From: Cornus controversa
Taxonomy: Eukaryota; Streptophyta; Magnoliopsida; Cornales; Cornaceae
DNA length: 64,000 nucleotides
Assembly: GCA_026545225.1 (NCBI GenBank)
Contig: CM048852.1
Location: forward strand, 14,523,146 to 14,587,145
Direction of reading: 5' to 3'
Shown: piece after piece, positions 23,601 to 33,779 of the stretch
How the letters are laid out: each line of letters opens with the position of its first letter
How positions within the stretch are numbered: position 1 is the stretch's first letter
Position numbers and translations under genes: made by a program
Notes under the pieces: generated by a model
Seen by the model: the letters and a program-made list of their open reading frames with translations, nothing else
What the model was told of the DNA's origin: nothing
Databases searched by the model: none

Positions 23601-24065
23601 GTGTTAAAAAATGGAGCTTATGTGCTCAGTTAAGAGGACTTTCTTAGGAGCATTATTCCTAGATTTGCGCTTTTGAGTGCACAAGTCCTTCAAGAATTTA
23701 GCATAGGAGGGAATTTGTCGAATAGCATCAAGGAGAGGGAGATTGATTTTTACTTGTTTGAAAATCTCCATCATGTCTTGGATTTTCTCTCCTTGCTTCC
23801 CAAAATGAGAAGGTTCCTTCAATCTTTGAGGAAAAGGAACCGGAGGTTCAAAAGAAGTATCAAGATTTGGAATTGATGACGATACAACTTCACTTGCCTT
23901 TCCTTTTGGATTTAAAGGGATGTTATGCACCTTTGGATTTAAAGGAAACAATTTTGGATTTAATTGGGATTCTTTTGGATTTTTTGGTTACTCTTGGAAT
24001 TCCTTTCTCTCTTCCTCCCCTACTTTGGAATTGATGATTTTACCACTCCTTAAGGTGGTGATTGA
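23601..24065 (-). pseudogene. gag-protease linker region with stops
   Basis: Minus-strand ITTLRSGK near 24060 and LLDAIRQIPSYAKFLKDLC near 23690 are the conserved linker motifs between gag and protease in Athila-type polyproteins. A TAA at 24063-24065 (probably from CAA), a stop near 23987 and the TAA at 23601-23603 break the frame. Without them the reading would join gag and protease. Confidence 0.75.
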
Positions 24066-25613
24066 TTAAACTTGCTCCGGAGGAGCATTACAAGATGAAG
24101 ATGATGGATCTTCAATCATATGAACACCCTTAGGATTCGCCACCGGTTGACTAGGCAACTTACCTTCCTCCCTTCTATTTAGGGCATTGGCTAGTTGCCC
24201 GATTTGAGCTTCTAACCTAGCCATAGATTGAGCATTAGCTTCAAGCTTAGAGATTGATTGAAAGTGAGTTTGCAATAAGCGGGTATTAGCCTCTAGATTG
24301 CTTATCACTCTTTCTTCAAAGCCTTGGCTTCTCGGAGGAGGTGGTGGTTGTTGGTAATTGGATCTTTGATGGTAAGGTTGAGGATTTGGCCTATATTGAG
24401 GCTGTTGAGAATGGGAATTGAAAGAAGCTTGCCCTTGAAAAGAGGGACTTGATTCTTGAGGTTTCCATGAAAAAGTCGGATGATTCTTATAACCAGGATT
24501 GTACGTATTTGAATATGGATTATTCATTTGTTTAGAGTACAAGGCATTCGCTTGCTCGTGAGCATAATCGGGAGATTGCCCGGCAATAGGACAATCTCGC
24601 ACAAAGTGCGAAGTGCTATAGCAAAACGAACACACGTCCTGATTTTGGACAGATTGGCTTGGAGTAGGCAGCCCATTTTTCATGATTAGGTCCATTTTTC
24701 GGGATAAGGTTTCTACTTGCATGGCAACCTCATCTACCCGTGAAATTTCATGCACTCCTCTACAAGGTTGGGTGGCCTTCCTTTTCCTAGTGGAGGAGCG
24801 TTGAGCTGAATTGTTGCTTAGGGTTTGAAAAAATTTTCATGCCTCATCGGGGCTTTTCAAAAGGTATCCACCCCCACACGCGGAGTCTATCATTTGTCTA
24901 TGTTGCTCACTCACCCCATCATAAAAACTTTGCACTAGCTGCCATTTTGGGACAGCATGATGCGGACAAGATTTCAGAAGATCCTTTAATCTCTCCCACG
25001 TCTCATGAAATTGTTCTTGGTCAATTTGGGTGAATCCGGTGATTGCTCGCCGAATATCACTTGTCTTTCCCATTGGGAAGTATTTTTTCAAGAACTCTAT
25101 TTGCATCTTCGCCCAAGAATGGATTGAGTTAGGTTCTAAGGAATTGAACCAACTTCTAGCTTTATCTTTTAGGGAGAATGGAAACATACGCAACTTTAGA
25201 TCATCCTCCGTAAAGTGTGGTACACGAATAGTGGAACACACAGAAAGGAAGTAATCTAAGTGCCTGTACGGATCCTCATTAGGGAGACCATGGAAGCTAT
25301 TAAGAAGATTGATGGTAGAGGACTTTATTTCGAATTGATTTGCCGCTACATCCGGAAATTGAATACATGAAGGTACTTCAAATGTAGTCGGAAGGTAAAA
25401 GTCCATAAGCAACTCTCCTTGAGGAAGTGGAGGTGGAGGTGGTTGTTCATGATTAAAAGGAGGTAGTCCGGGAGGTTGTCTCTCATTTGGGTCCATGTTT
25501 TCAGTCCTAGGCAAGATAGGGTCCCTAGAGGTTCCTTTACGTTGTCTAAGTGTTCTTTCAAGTTCAATATTACACGGAAGCAATGGAAGTGACAAGGACC
25601 GTCTACCTAGCAT
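24066..25613 (-). pseudogene. Athila-type gag, one nonsense codon
   Basis: The 25613-24837 part carries the retrotransposon gag core: LNSFHGLPNEDPYRHLDYFL, LRMFPFSLKDKARSWFNSLE, FLKKYFPMGKTSDIRRAITG, ETWERLKDLLKSCPHHA. A TGA at 24834-24836 stands where a Trp codon is expected (DEA-stop-KFF). The frame then continues through MHEISRVDEVAMQVE and a zinc knuckle CSFCYSTSHFVRDC (C-X2-C-X4-H-X4-C), a Gln/Pro/Ser-rich linker, and a short coiled-coil-like NLEANTRLLQTHFQSISKLE. The upstream start is taken at MLGRRSLSLPLLPCN. Capsid and nucleocapsid signals are otherwise well kept. Confidence 0.85.
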
Positions 25614-25878
25614 GCATTAATAGTAGAACAACACCTCAATACGAAAAATAAACAATAATATATATATAAAAAAATGAATGAACTCAAACCCACTAATTTT
25701 AGATTTTATACTCACAAAGGGTTTCAACTTTAATCCTTTTAGATGCCCGCTATGTGGTATACCTAAAATCAAGAAATTTGAGAGATAAGAACAAGATATA
25801 TACAAAAAGAATGAAAGAATTTCTAGCCTAAGAATTAAACCAGATTTAATCTTTCAATGGCGACAATTAAAACCGTAG

Positions 25879-25896
25879 TCCCCGGCAACGGCGCCA
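25879..25896 (-). other. Primer binding site of the Athila-type element
   Basis: On the coding strand TGGCGCCGTTGCCGGGGA, the standard primer site of Athila-type elements, 6 nt inside the 5' LTR end. Confidence 0.9.
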
Positions 25897-25902
25897 AAAT
25901 TT

Positions 25903-27307
25903 TGATGTGGCTAAACTCGGATTATATTGTAAGCTTAATTTTTGCCCTTTTTATCAAAATATAATTTAACCACTCGCAAGAGCACGAATTTTTGTAGATA
26001 GGGTTCTATATAGAGGGTATCGATCCCACGAGAACTAGTCGTAATTGTCTTAAAGGAAGATTAATTCCACTTTAATCCTAAAAACAAGATTTTGAATTTT
26101 TGTTTATAAAACTATTGCATGAATGTAATGACAATAAAAGTAAAGAGTTTAAAGTTGGGAGAGAGAACTAGGGTTGGTTTCCACCACTAGCCATTCACAT
26201 GTTCATAATTGTAGCAAGCATGGGATTCATAAATTAAATGCCTAACAATGTCATTAGGCTTGTGACCTCAATGACATATAAAAAGATCAATGTGTTTGTC
26301 CACCTATCATAATCCATCTTCAACAAGCATAGCTCTTCAACCTAACTAACTACCTAATTACCCTACTCTCTAAGTGAACCTACATGCATCCAAACTACCT
26401 TATCTTGGCATGGTTTATATAAACAAACACAACACATTCATTTAAACACCATTATCTAGCCATCATTTGCACTTCTTGTGGAATGTGCAAATGTTGTGCA
26501 CTCAAATGATAAAATCTACTGTAAGACAAGAATAAACTCCAAATCAAATGAATATATAGAAGAAATGTATTAGTGTACATGATCACTAGGCTAAATAATC
26601 AACATTTAATTACAAATCCCCAAGTGCTACAAAAAGGAACAAGTTTACATGGCTAGGGGCTTCAACCACACCCTAGTAGAAGAGTTAGTTGCTCATGGTT
26701 GCCTTGCACTCTTCCATTGATGAAGAAAGTGAAGCTTCTTGGTCTGATTCAGCTTCTCCTCTTCCTCTCCCGAAGGTCTCTCCTTGGATATTCTGATGTG
26801 TGTTGAGAGATATGTGAGATATGTGACTTTTTGGTGCTTTAAGGCTTCCTTTTTCAACCTTGGGGCCCACCATATATATATATATATATATCAATATATA
26901 TATCCCTTGTATCAAGAAGGTCCCCAAGTGTCTTGTTCAACTCAGACAATCCCCCTAAGTCATGCAAAAAGGGAGATTTTGTTGCAATTGGGAGAGCAGG
27001 TGAGCAAGTGGGCAAGTGGCTTCTGTAAAATCTTGATCAATCGAGATTGGATCTCGATTGATCGAGATTTCGATCAATCGAAATAAGATCTCGATCAATC
27101 GAGATCTCGATTGATCGAGATGCCTTTGGCTGCATTTCTGATTTTTGTTCTTCAGCTGCAAAAAGCCTCAAACCTTGCTCCTTTAATTACAAGACCTGCA
27201 AAACATCAAAAATACAAAAATACCGTAAACATATCTCGGTAAACGCAAAAACGGAACTAACAAATGCAATAAAGAGGATTCAAATGCATAGAATTGAACA
27301 CTTATCA
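25903..27307 (-). mobile_element. 5' LTR of the Athila-type element (1405 bp)
   Basis: Plus-strand edges TGATGTGGCTAAACTC and GAATTGAACACTTATCA. It contains the 647 bp missing from the 3' copy (26264-26910), with a (TA)n run near 26872-26892, and a near-palindrome array at 27030-27121. This is the longer and probably original LTR form. Confidence 0.9.
27030..27121. repeat. Near-palindrome array in the 5' LTR
   Basis: About six units of TCTCGATTGATCGAGAT / TCGATCAATCGA, parallel to the array in the 3' LTR but one unit shorter. Confidence 0.85.
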
Positions 27308-28559
27308 ACCATCTGTGTGCATCCATTCTTATAATTCAACTTATTTAACAATCATTCCCATTTCCAACACTCATCTCACTTTCTGCTAAGAACGACCTAT
27401 GCCAAACAATCACAATGTACGTATAATATTGTATGCATTTTCACTCGCAATAATCACCAAATGCATTAACATAGAAAAATTACTAATTTGATGCATTTTT
27501 CAACATATGGAATTCAAGCTCACATAATTCAAATCATGGTTCAAGGTAAGCCTAATGAACCTCATGATTCTCAACCAATAGTTATAGCATATGAAAACAT
27601 CATTAAGTTATAAATAGCATGTCAAGTACACATTCATTCATGTATAACATTTATACAAGTCACATACATCATGTATTTCACATATAAGTGGCACAAAACT
27701 CACATTTAACATGCATAGACTAACATGCTTTACATAAATCATATACATCACATGAAGAATACTCTAAACATGCATATGTATATAAGAGAAAATCATTACA
27801 TTACATTTTATCCCTCTAACTCCTACTAGCACATCCATATATGACAAAACCCTAGAGAATCGATGAAATGAAGGATAAGACACCCCTACCTCAAGATTGA
27901 ATGCCTTCCAAGCACTTCCCAAAATTTTTAGTGGGTTCCACCTTACAGAAACATAAGTTTGTTCAGTTCAAACCTAAGCTTTATCCATCCCTTACGCACT
28001 TTCCTTCATCGACGAATCACAAATCCAAGCCAAATGCACCCGAAATGTAGAGAGAAGGTGGAGGGATGGAAGGGTGGAGGGATAGAGAGAGAGAGGGAGC
28101 CATGAGAAATGGCTGAGATACATCAGCCCTAGATATTTATAATATTTGGGACGCTAAATGACCAAAACGCCCCCGAGTCACTTAACGTACCTTCCCGAGT
28201 TCAGTTTTCGATTTCAAAAACTCCTACGGTCTCGAAATCACTTTCTCTACTCTTTAAGCATTTCATTTAGTTCATAACCAAAAATAAAATTTCTTGAATT
28301 TTTCGGACCCACTTAACCTTATCTTGGGGCTCCGGTTGACCAAAAAGTCAAACTTTTCTAAAAGTTCCAAAAGCTTTCAAAAATCTCATAACATGTTTTC
28401 AAACATGTTTTTCACTCTCGAAACATCCAAAATATCATTCGAAACGCATTTATAGTGAGTATGATGAATTTTTTTGAAAATCAGTCAAATTTGGTTCCAG
28501 TCTCTACACACACCTTACGCGTGCATGCGTATATGTTGCCCTAAGGCAGCATAGCGTGT

Positions 28560-29157
28560 TGTCATGCCTCGTAGATGGAAGCTATGCCACAGAGGCACCA
28601 TTCGTGCGCAGCAGGAGGATGATATGGGAGTCTACATGGCAGGAAGCTTTCGAAACATTCTAGACTTCTCTACACAAGGGTGGACTCTTTCAAAATTCTC
28701 TAGAATTGTGTGGAACTCTCTAGACTTGTGTGGAGTTCTCTAGTAAATTCTAGAACACTCTAGAATTGTATAGAAGTTTCTAGAGATGTCTAGCATTCTA
28801 GAGATATTTCTATGAAGCTTTCTAGAAACCTATTCTAGAATTCTCTTAACCATTAGATTGTTGACATTTGTACATATCTTAGCCATTCATTGTAAGGCCA
28901 AGTACCTATATAAGGAGGTGGGAGTTCATTTGCTCCTCACCAAGCTACCAAGCTTTGTAAGAGTTCTCAAGTGCAATACAAGCTCTCTACATTCTTTCAA
29001 AATTTCTCTTACTCACTTTGTCTAACTTCTTTTCCTTCACTTGTCTAGCTTTAGTCTTTACTAAGCTAGTCATTCGGGGAGCCTGACTTAACACTTCAAG
29101 GGTGCTTAAAAGTGTCTAAGGCTACATGGGTGCTTGGAAATCACCAAGTCCATGACA
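28560..29157 (+). mobile_element. Copia-like LTR segment with heat-shock-type boxes and TATA box
   Basis: Bounded by TGTCATGC and CCATGACA, short inverted termini typical of LTRs. 28640-28860 is full of CTAGA words, including three perfect TTCTAGAA boxes. A TATA box (TATATAA) lies at 28907-28913, followed by a leader-like CT/AG-mixed stretch. The first 90 bp resemble 36328-36420 in the host gene's intron 2 (TGTCATGC, ATGCCACA, AGGAGGA, CATGGCA), so the start belongs to a dispersed family. No matching 5-bp flanks and no internal coding region were found. Confidence 0.45.
28748..28913 (+). promoter_or_regulatory. Heat-shock-element-like boxes upstream of a TATA box
   Basis: TTCTAGAA at 28748-28755, 28820-28827 and 28833-28840 fits nTTCnnGAAn, the heat shock factor site. 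TATATAA lies at 28907-28913, 67-160 bp downstream. Heat-responsive copia LTRs of this design are known in plants, but here function is inferred only from spacing and motif. Confidence 0.4.
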
Positions 29158-29159
29158 AC

Positions 29160-29335
29160 GCACCGCCATGACACTACCCTTCGCGCACGCAGCCTCTACC
29201 CTAGGGCAATGCTATGTGCATGCTCAGCCATTACCATATGGTAGCGCTGTGCGCATACAGTAGCAGCGCGACATGCTCTGCGCGCATGCGTAGCCACTAA
29301 GGCAGCATTGTGCGCGTGCTGCAGCTATGCGATCT
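29160..29335. repeat. GC-rich degenerate repeats with GCGCATGCGTA words
   Basis: CGCGCATGCGTAGCC, GTGCGCATAC, GTGCGCGTGCTGC and CTAAGGCAGCAT-type words repeat. An inverted counterpart (GCATGCGTATATGTTGCCC) lies at 28523-28541 on the other side of the LTR-like segment. No gene is seen. Confidence 0.45.
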
Positions 29336-29339
29336 GGCC

Positions 29340-30400
29340 TTCAAAATTGACATTTTCACTTAAAAATACATTTTCATTCCAAAACACTCATTTTCATCCC
29401 AAAACTCTATTTCAAATTCAAAAATTCCCTTTTCGACTTAAAATTACCATTTTCACTTAAAACTCTCTTTTCGATTAAAAATTGACATTTTCACTCAAAA
29501 ATTGACATTTTCACTCAAAAATTCTCTCTTCAATTCAAAATCAACATTTTCACTCCAAAAATTTTCACTTTTATTCCAAAATTCTATTTCTTACTCAAAA
29601 TCAACATTTTCTATCCAAAATACCTTTTTATCTCAAAAAACTCTTTTCACTCTGGAAGTTCCATTTTACTCCCTAACTCTGTTTTTATTTCAAAACTCCC
29701 ATTGTTTCAAAAGTTACAAAAACTCCATTTATATGGAAATGAACATTTTATATTTTCAAAAATCAATCTCTTGGAAATGAACACTCAAAATAAAAAACAT
29801 ACAAAGTACCCAAAACAATCTTTCTCAACTTCAAACATACAACATACACAACATTCTTCTTCAATTTAAAATATACAACATATACAACACTCTTCTTCAA
29901 TACAACATAAACAATACACTTTCTCTTAGTTTCAAACATGCACAATACTTCTCCATAATTTAAAACATACAACATGCCCAACATACCCTTCTTCAATATA
30001 AAACATACGGATTTAAAACAAGCAACATATATAATACTTTTCCATAATTTAAAACATATAACATACCCAACACACCCTTCTTCAATTTAAAACATACAAA
30101 TTTAAAACAAGCAACATACACAATACTTTCCCATAATTTAAAACATAAAACATAAATAATACATTCTTCCTCGAGTCAAAACATTCAATACACAACTCAT
30201 TCTTTCTCAAAAACAGACATACACAACACACCCTTCCTCAATTTAAAACATTAAACATACATAACTCACTCTTTCTCAAAAGGAACACACATAACATATC
30301 CTCCCTCAACTTAAAACATTCAACATACATGACACACCCTTTCTCAATAATATACACAACACATTCTTTTTCAAAAAGATAAACATAATCAAACAAACCC
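29340..30400. repeat. Two low-complexity repeat fields
   Basis: 29340-29720: degenerate units around AAAATTGACATTTTCACTC. 29780-30380: units around AAACATACAACATACACAAC alternating with CCCTTCTTCAATTTAAAAC. This could be the upstream LTR part of the following Tat/Ogre-like fragment. Open frames here (29502-29996) are repeat translations, not genes. Confidence 0.6.
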
Positions 30401-30599
30401 TTATTTGAAATTCATCTTGTCCACTTCAGAACGTACACTTCTTTAAAAAGACATTCTCAAAGCAAACTCTCTCTCAATAATCATTTCATCTAATTCAAAT
30501 CATCGACTCTCATAAGGGTCATTCAAATTCACCGGCATTCGTAAAGGGCAATCACTTTCAAACTCATTCAATAACTTTCGTACAAGTCATCTTCACTTT

Positions 30600-31235
30600 T
30601 ACATCTCTTTCGAACTACGTTTGACCTAATTCCCACCGTAGTTGGGATATGTAGGCAACCTTAGGTTCGGTCATCTAGCCTACGAACTCGTATGTTCGTG
30701 GGCCCACATTACAACACACCTTCATCTATGATTCCAAAAATTAATAAGATATCCTCCCTTAGATCAAAATACACATCTCTTCCCAAGTCTAATGAATTTT
30801 TAAATTCATACCAATTAGGGAATTATATCTCATCATTCATTGGTTTGATCTAGTCTCTAAGGTAACATCAAATTACGTATTTTGAAGTACCACATTTTCC
30901 AATCCTCTCAAGCAACATAAAAGATAAAGTAGGCGACCATGTTCGCATGGATGTTGTGGGGTGCCAAACACCTTCCCCGTACATAATCAAACCCCCGAAT
31001 CCAATAATTCGATTTCTCGAAGATCACATGGTAGTCAAACACCTTAGGGCCCACACTTGTCCGATTCATATCTATCCATCCAAATCGTTGGTGACCTAGC
31101 AAACTACAACTCAATATTAGGTGGCGACTCCATACAAACACACATAAGACCCTAACACCTTTAAGATCACACCTCGTCGCAATATATGCATAGAACAACC
31201 AATGAACCTTTCCTGGCCAGTTTTGCGAGCATGAC
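30600..31235 (+). mobile_element. Tat/Ogre-type Ty3/gypsy LTR end with primer site
   Basis: CGAACTACGTTTGACC, GGGATATGTAGGCAACC and AGGTTCGGTCA (30608-30675) form a block seen in Tat-type LTRs. GGGGTGCCAAACACCTTCCC (30958-30978) and GGTGGCGACTCC (31121-31131) are the LTR-end and primer-site signature of Tat/Ogre elements. Internal coding sequence does not follow, so this is a truncated relic. The LTR start was not located. Confidence 0.55.
31122..31131 (+). other. Primer binding site, Tat/Ogre type
   Basis: TGGCGACTCC, as used by Tat/Ogre elements. Confidence 0.55.
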
Positions 31236-33600
31236 ATTATGTAAAAAAAATAAAAACCACGAATACATGAATTTTAAGTTCATAAATTATAGTAAGATTT
31301 AAAGAATAAGAGAAAAAAAGGAAAATAGAAAAAGTTATTGCACATGCATCATAAATGAGTGCAAGAATAAGAAATTTTAAGAGGGGAAATAATTAAGAAA
31401 CAGAAGAAAACAACAAGAAAAGAAAAAATATAAGAACTTTGAAGAGGAAAATTAGATTTTGATTGAAGAAGGGAAATAAAATTTCTTGTAAGGAATCAAC
31501 GACAAGTAAAAGAGAAAAAAAGGAAGAGAGAAATTTTTAGAGAGATCTGTAAAATCCCTTCCCCCCCCCCCCCCCCCCCAAAAAAATAAAAAATAAAAAA
31601 TGAAACAAGTTTCTATATGGCTTTTTTATTTTTCATTTATTTGGAAACGGAATGTTGTTCAAAAAAATTAAACCAAATAGGCCCTTAGCTAGTCACTTGG
31701 TGTCATCAGCAATTAATTATAGAAACAGGAAAATATGATAAATTGTAAAACAAATCATGTGATATAAATAGGGTAAACTGCAAAAAAAAATAAAAAAATA
31801 CTAAAGTATTAAGATTTCATACATAACCCCCTAACTTTCATTTTAGCACAAAACCTCCAACTATCCTAAAACTATGCAAATTACTCTCTTCTGTTTGTTT
31901 ACTTTGTTCACTGTTAAAAAAGAACTGAAAAATACTATTAAATTTTCTCTTATGACTATTATGCCCTTATCCCATTTATGATAAACCCATTTCTCATATT
32001 TGACTATTTAAAAAAATCAATTTTACCCTTGTTAATGAAATGAAAAAGTCTATTTATTTTTAATCTAATTTACCAGCAGATTAATTAGTTGTCAATTTTT
32101 TGAAAAATGTTTTTTGTAAAAAGAATTAAAAAAAATATGTTTTCAGATAGTTGTTTTTTATTATTCTCTACCATTGGACTTTTTTTTAGGGGGTGCTCCC
32201 TTCCTCAAAATTTATCTCTTCCTTTCTTTTCTCTTTTAGTTGTCTTTGATCCCTTTTTAAAAAAAATTGTATTTCCCTTCTTCAATCAAATCATAATTTT
32301 CCTTTTCAAAGTTTTGATATTTTTCTTTTATTTTTCTCTTCTTCTTATTTTTTTTTCTCCTCTTTAAATTTATTATTCTTACACTTATGTATGGTGTATG
32401 TGCACTAAGTTTTTTCTATATATATATATTTTCCCCTTGTTCTTTAAACCTTACTGCAATTTATGAACTTAATATTCATGTATTAATGTTTTATATTTAA
32501 AATTTTTTTGACATCATATTTGAATCTTAATTACTACCTTCTTATTTTTTTGACTTGCAGATTTGTGTTTTTATGTATTTGATTCCCTTGAATGCGGTGC
32601 AACAGCAAGTCTCACTCTCACGATCCATTAAGCTCCACGGTAACACCTCATCCAAAGCTGTTGAATCTTACGCCCCAATTTGTGTGTGTGTGTGTGACTA
32701 TCGATCAAGTGGGTAATATAATATATGGCAAAAATCAATGATTCCATAAGGTGGCTAATATATGGACTTGGACAAATTCATAAAAGTTACACTCATATAA
32801 TGTACTGTATTCTCTCATAGTTCAAAAGTTTTGTGATTCTTTGTGATCATAAATGCTATTAATGACTCTTACGATGTCTTACTCGTGTAAATGTAAAAAG
32901 GTTGAGAGGAAGCTTTCGAAGGGAAAAAAACAAGAATATATTTTATTTTATTTTTTAGTGGAATGAACTACTTTTTATTTTTCTTTATATAATTATACTA
33001 CGTGTTTAATTGTTTTCAAATTTGAATTTACATTATCAACAGTATAAAAGTTTTACTATTACACGTAAGAATGTAAGATACTGCAATTTAGAAGAAACTG
33101 AGGGTTAGTTTGGTAGAAAAGAAATAGAAGGAAAAGAAAAGAAATGATTTGAAAAGTAAAGGAAATAGAAGGATTTAGAGGGATAAATTAAGGGTGAATA
33201 GTAATTTTTGTTATTCTTCCAAAAATGGAAAGAAATGGAAGGAAAGGAAACGAAAGACAACATTTTTTAATGAAACTTTGTTAATATCAACTTTACCCTT
33301 ATTTTGATAAAAGTTAAAATTTATTTTTTTAAATATAAAAGGGTATAATGGTAAAAATTTTAAATTGTTTCATTTCATTTTTTAAACATGTTAACTATCA
33401 TTCTTTTTTTTTTCTTTTACTAATTAATCAAACACGATAAAAGTTTAATACTATCACTTCCTTTCCTTTTTTTTTTTTTCCTCGCCAGTAAAGTTATCCT
33501 TTCTTTTCTTTTCTTTTCTTTTAAATTTTACCTTTTCTTTTAAATTTTACCATAGCCTAAAGATGTTCCTGCCATCTATATTTGCCCTAGTGCTTGAAAA
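31236..33600. other. AT-rich intergenic DNA upstream of the host gene
   Basis: No gene seen. It contains a C19 run followed by A-rich sequence (31561-31579), a (GT)n near 32682-32697, and pyrimidine-rich DNA at 32130-32600 that resembles intron 6 of the host gene (61080-61490). 33098-33560 is a purine-rich/pyrimidine-rich pair (GGGTTAGTTTGGTAGAA ... TTTTACCATAGCCTAAAG) that could be a decayed MITE. Confidence 0.5.
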
Positions 33601-33707
33601 AATGATAACGCCCCAATTTTTGTGCGCGCGCGCGTGTCAAGTCTCTTTCTATCTCTCTCACACTTTTCTGCTACTTCTTCAGTTTGTTAATTCTCACTCT
33701 CGAAGAA
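33600..33707 (+). promoter_or_regulatory. Probable core promoter and 5' UTR of the host gene
   Basis: Directly upstream of the start codon. It contains alternating GCGCGCGCGCG (33623-33635) and a pyrimidine-rich stretch (CTCTTTCTATCTCTCTCACAC), like the Y patch of TATA-less plant promoters. No TATA box is clear. The transcription start is unknown. Confidence 0.35.
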
Positions 33708-33779
33708 ATGGTTTATTCGGCTCTCTCGAGGCTAGCTAACCTCCAAAGACACTTCAACCCTGCAGACTCGCTCAGGAAG
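33708..33779 (+). CDS. PUMY: Host gene exon 1 (PTS2-like presequence)
   Basis: [20 protein letters not shown] then SLRK, 24 codons, donor GTATCA at 33780, phase 0. RLANLQRHF fits R-L-X5-H-F, a variant of the PTS2 nonapeptide. Confidence 0.85.

Larger units (their letters stand above)
17810..27307 (-). mobile_element. Non-autonomous Athila-lineage Ty3/gypsy element
   Basis: A complete insertion with LTRs at both ends and ACCAT on both sides (17805-17809, 27308-27312). Read on the minus strand the order is 5' LTR, primer site, gag, protease, integrase tail, near-palindrome spacer, 3' ORF, polypurine tract, 3' LTR. The LTR copies differ at about 3% of aligned positions by my rough count, mostly transitions, so the insertion is not ancient. 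RT, RNase H and the integrase core are absent. It would need proteins from a full-length relative to move. It is inserted into the solo LTR that spans 6485-28508. Confidence 0.85.
6485..28508 (-). mobile_element. Solo Tekay-like LTR split into three pieces by nested elements
   Basis: The pieces are 6485-7218, 17082-17809 and 27313-28508, about 2.66 kb in all. The outer edges read TATCATGCCCC (left; a TG start with one G-to-A change) and GGTTCCAGTCTCTACA (right). They are flanked by CACAC at 6480-6484 and CACAC at 28509-28513, a perfect 5-bp target duplication. Internal blocks match the LTRs at 7219 and 47966 in order: GGCATGGATA, GGGTAAGCACC ... GGCTCAGTAGAGATA, CACCCCTACCTCA and the GACCAAAAAGTCAAACT block. 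No internal element DNA or second LTR copy flanks it, so it is a solo LTR left after LTR-LTR recombination, later a host for two further insertions. Confidence 0.8.

Noticed and set aside
29502..29780. 92-codon Phe/Ser-rich open frame
   Set aside because: Translation of a TTTTCACTC-type low-complexity repeat.
30908..31237. 109-codon minus-strand open frame
   Set aside because: Antisense to the Tat/Ogre-type LTR end and primer site, whose plus-strand signature is clear.
31561..31579. C19 run as a functional G-quadruplex
   Set aside because: A homopolymer alone is weak evidence and may vary by sequencing error; noted only as a repeat.
33098..33560. Well-defined hAT MITE
   Set aside because: The ends (GGGTTAGTTTGGTAGAA and TTTTACCATAGCCTAAAG) match only loosely and no target duplication is clear; kept only as a possibility in the intergenic entry.
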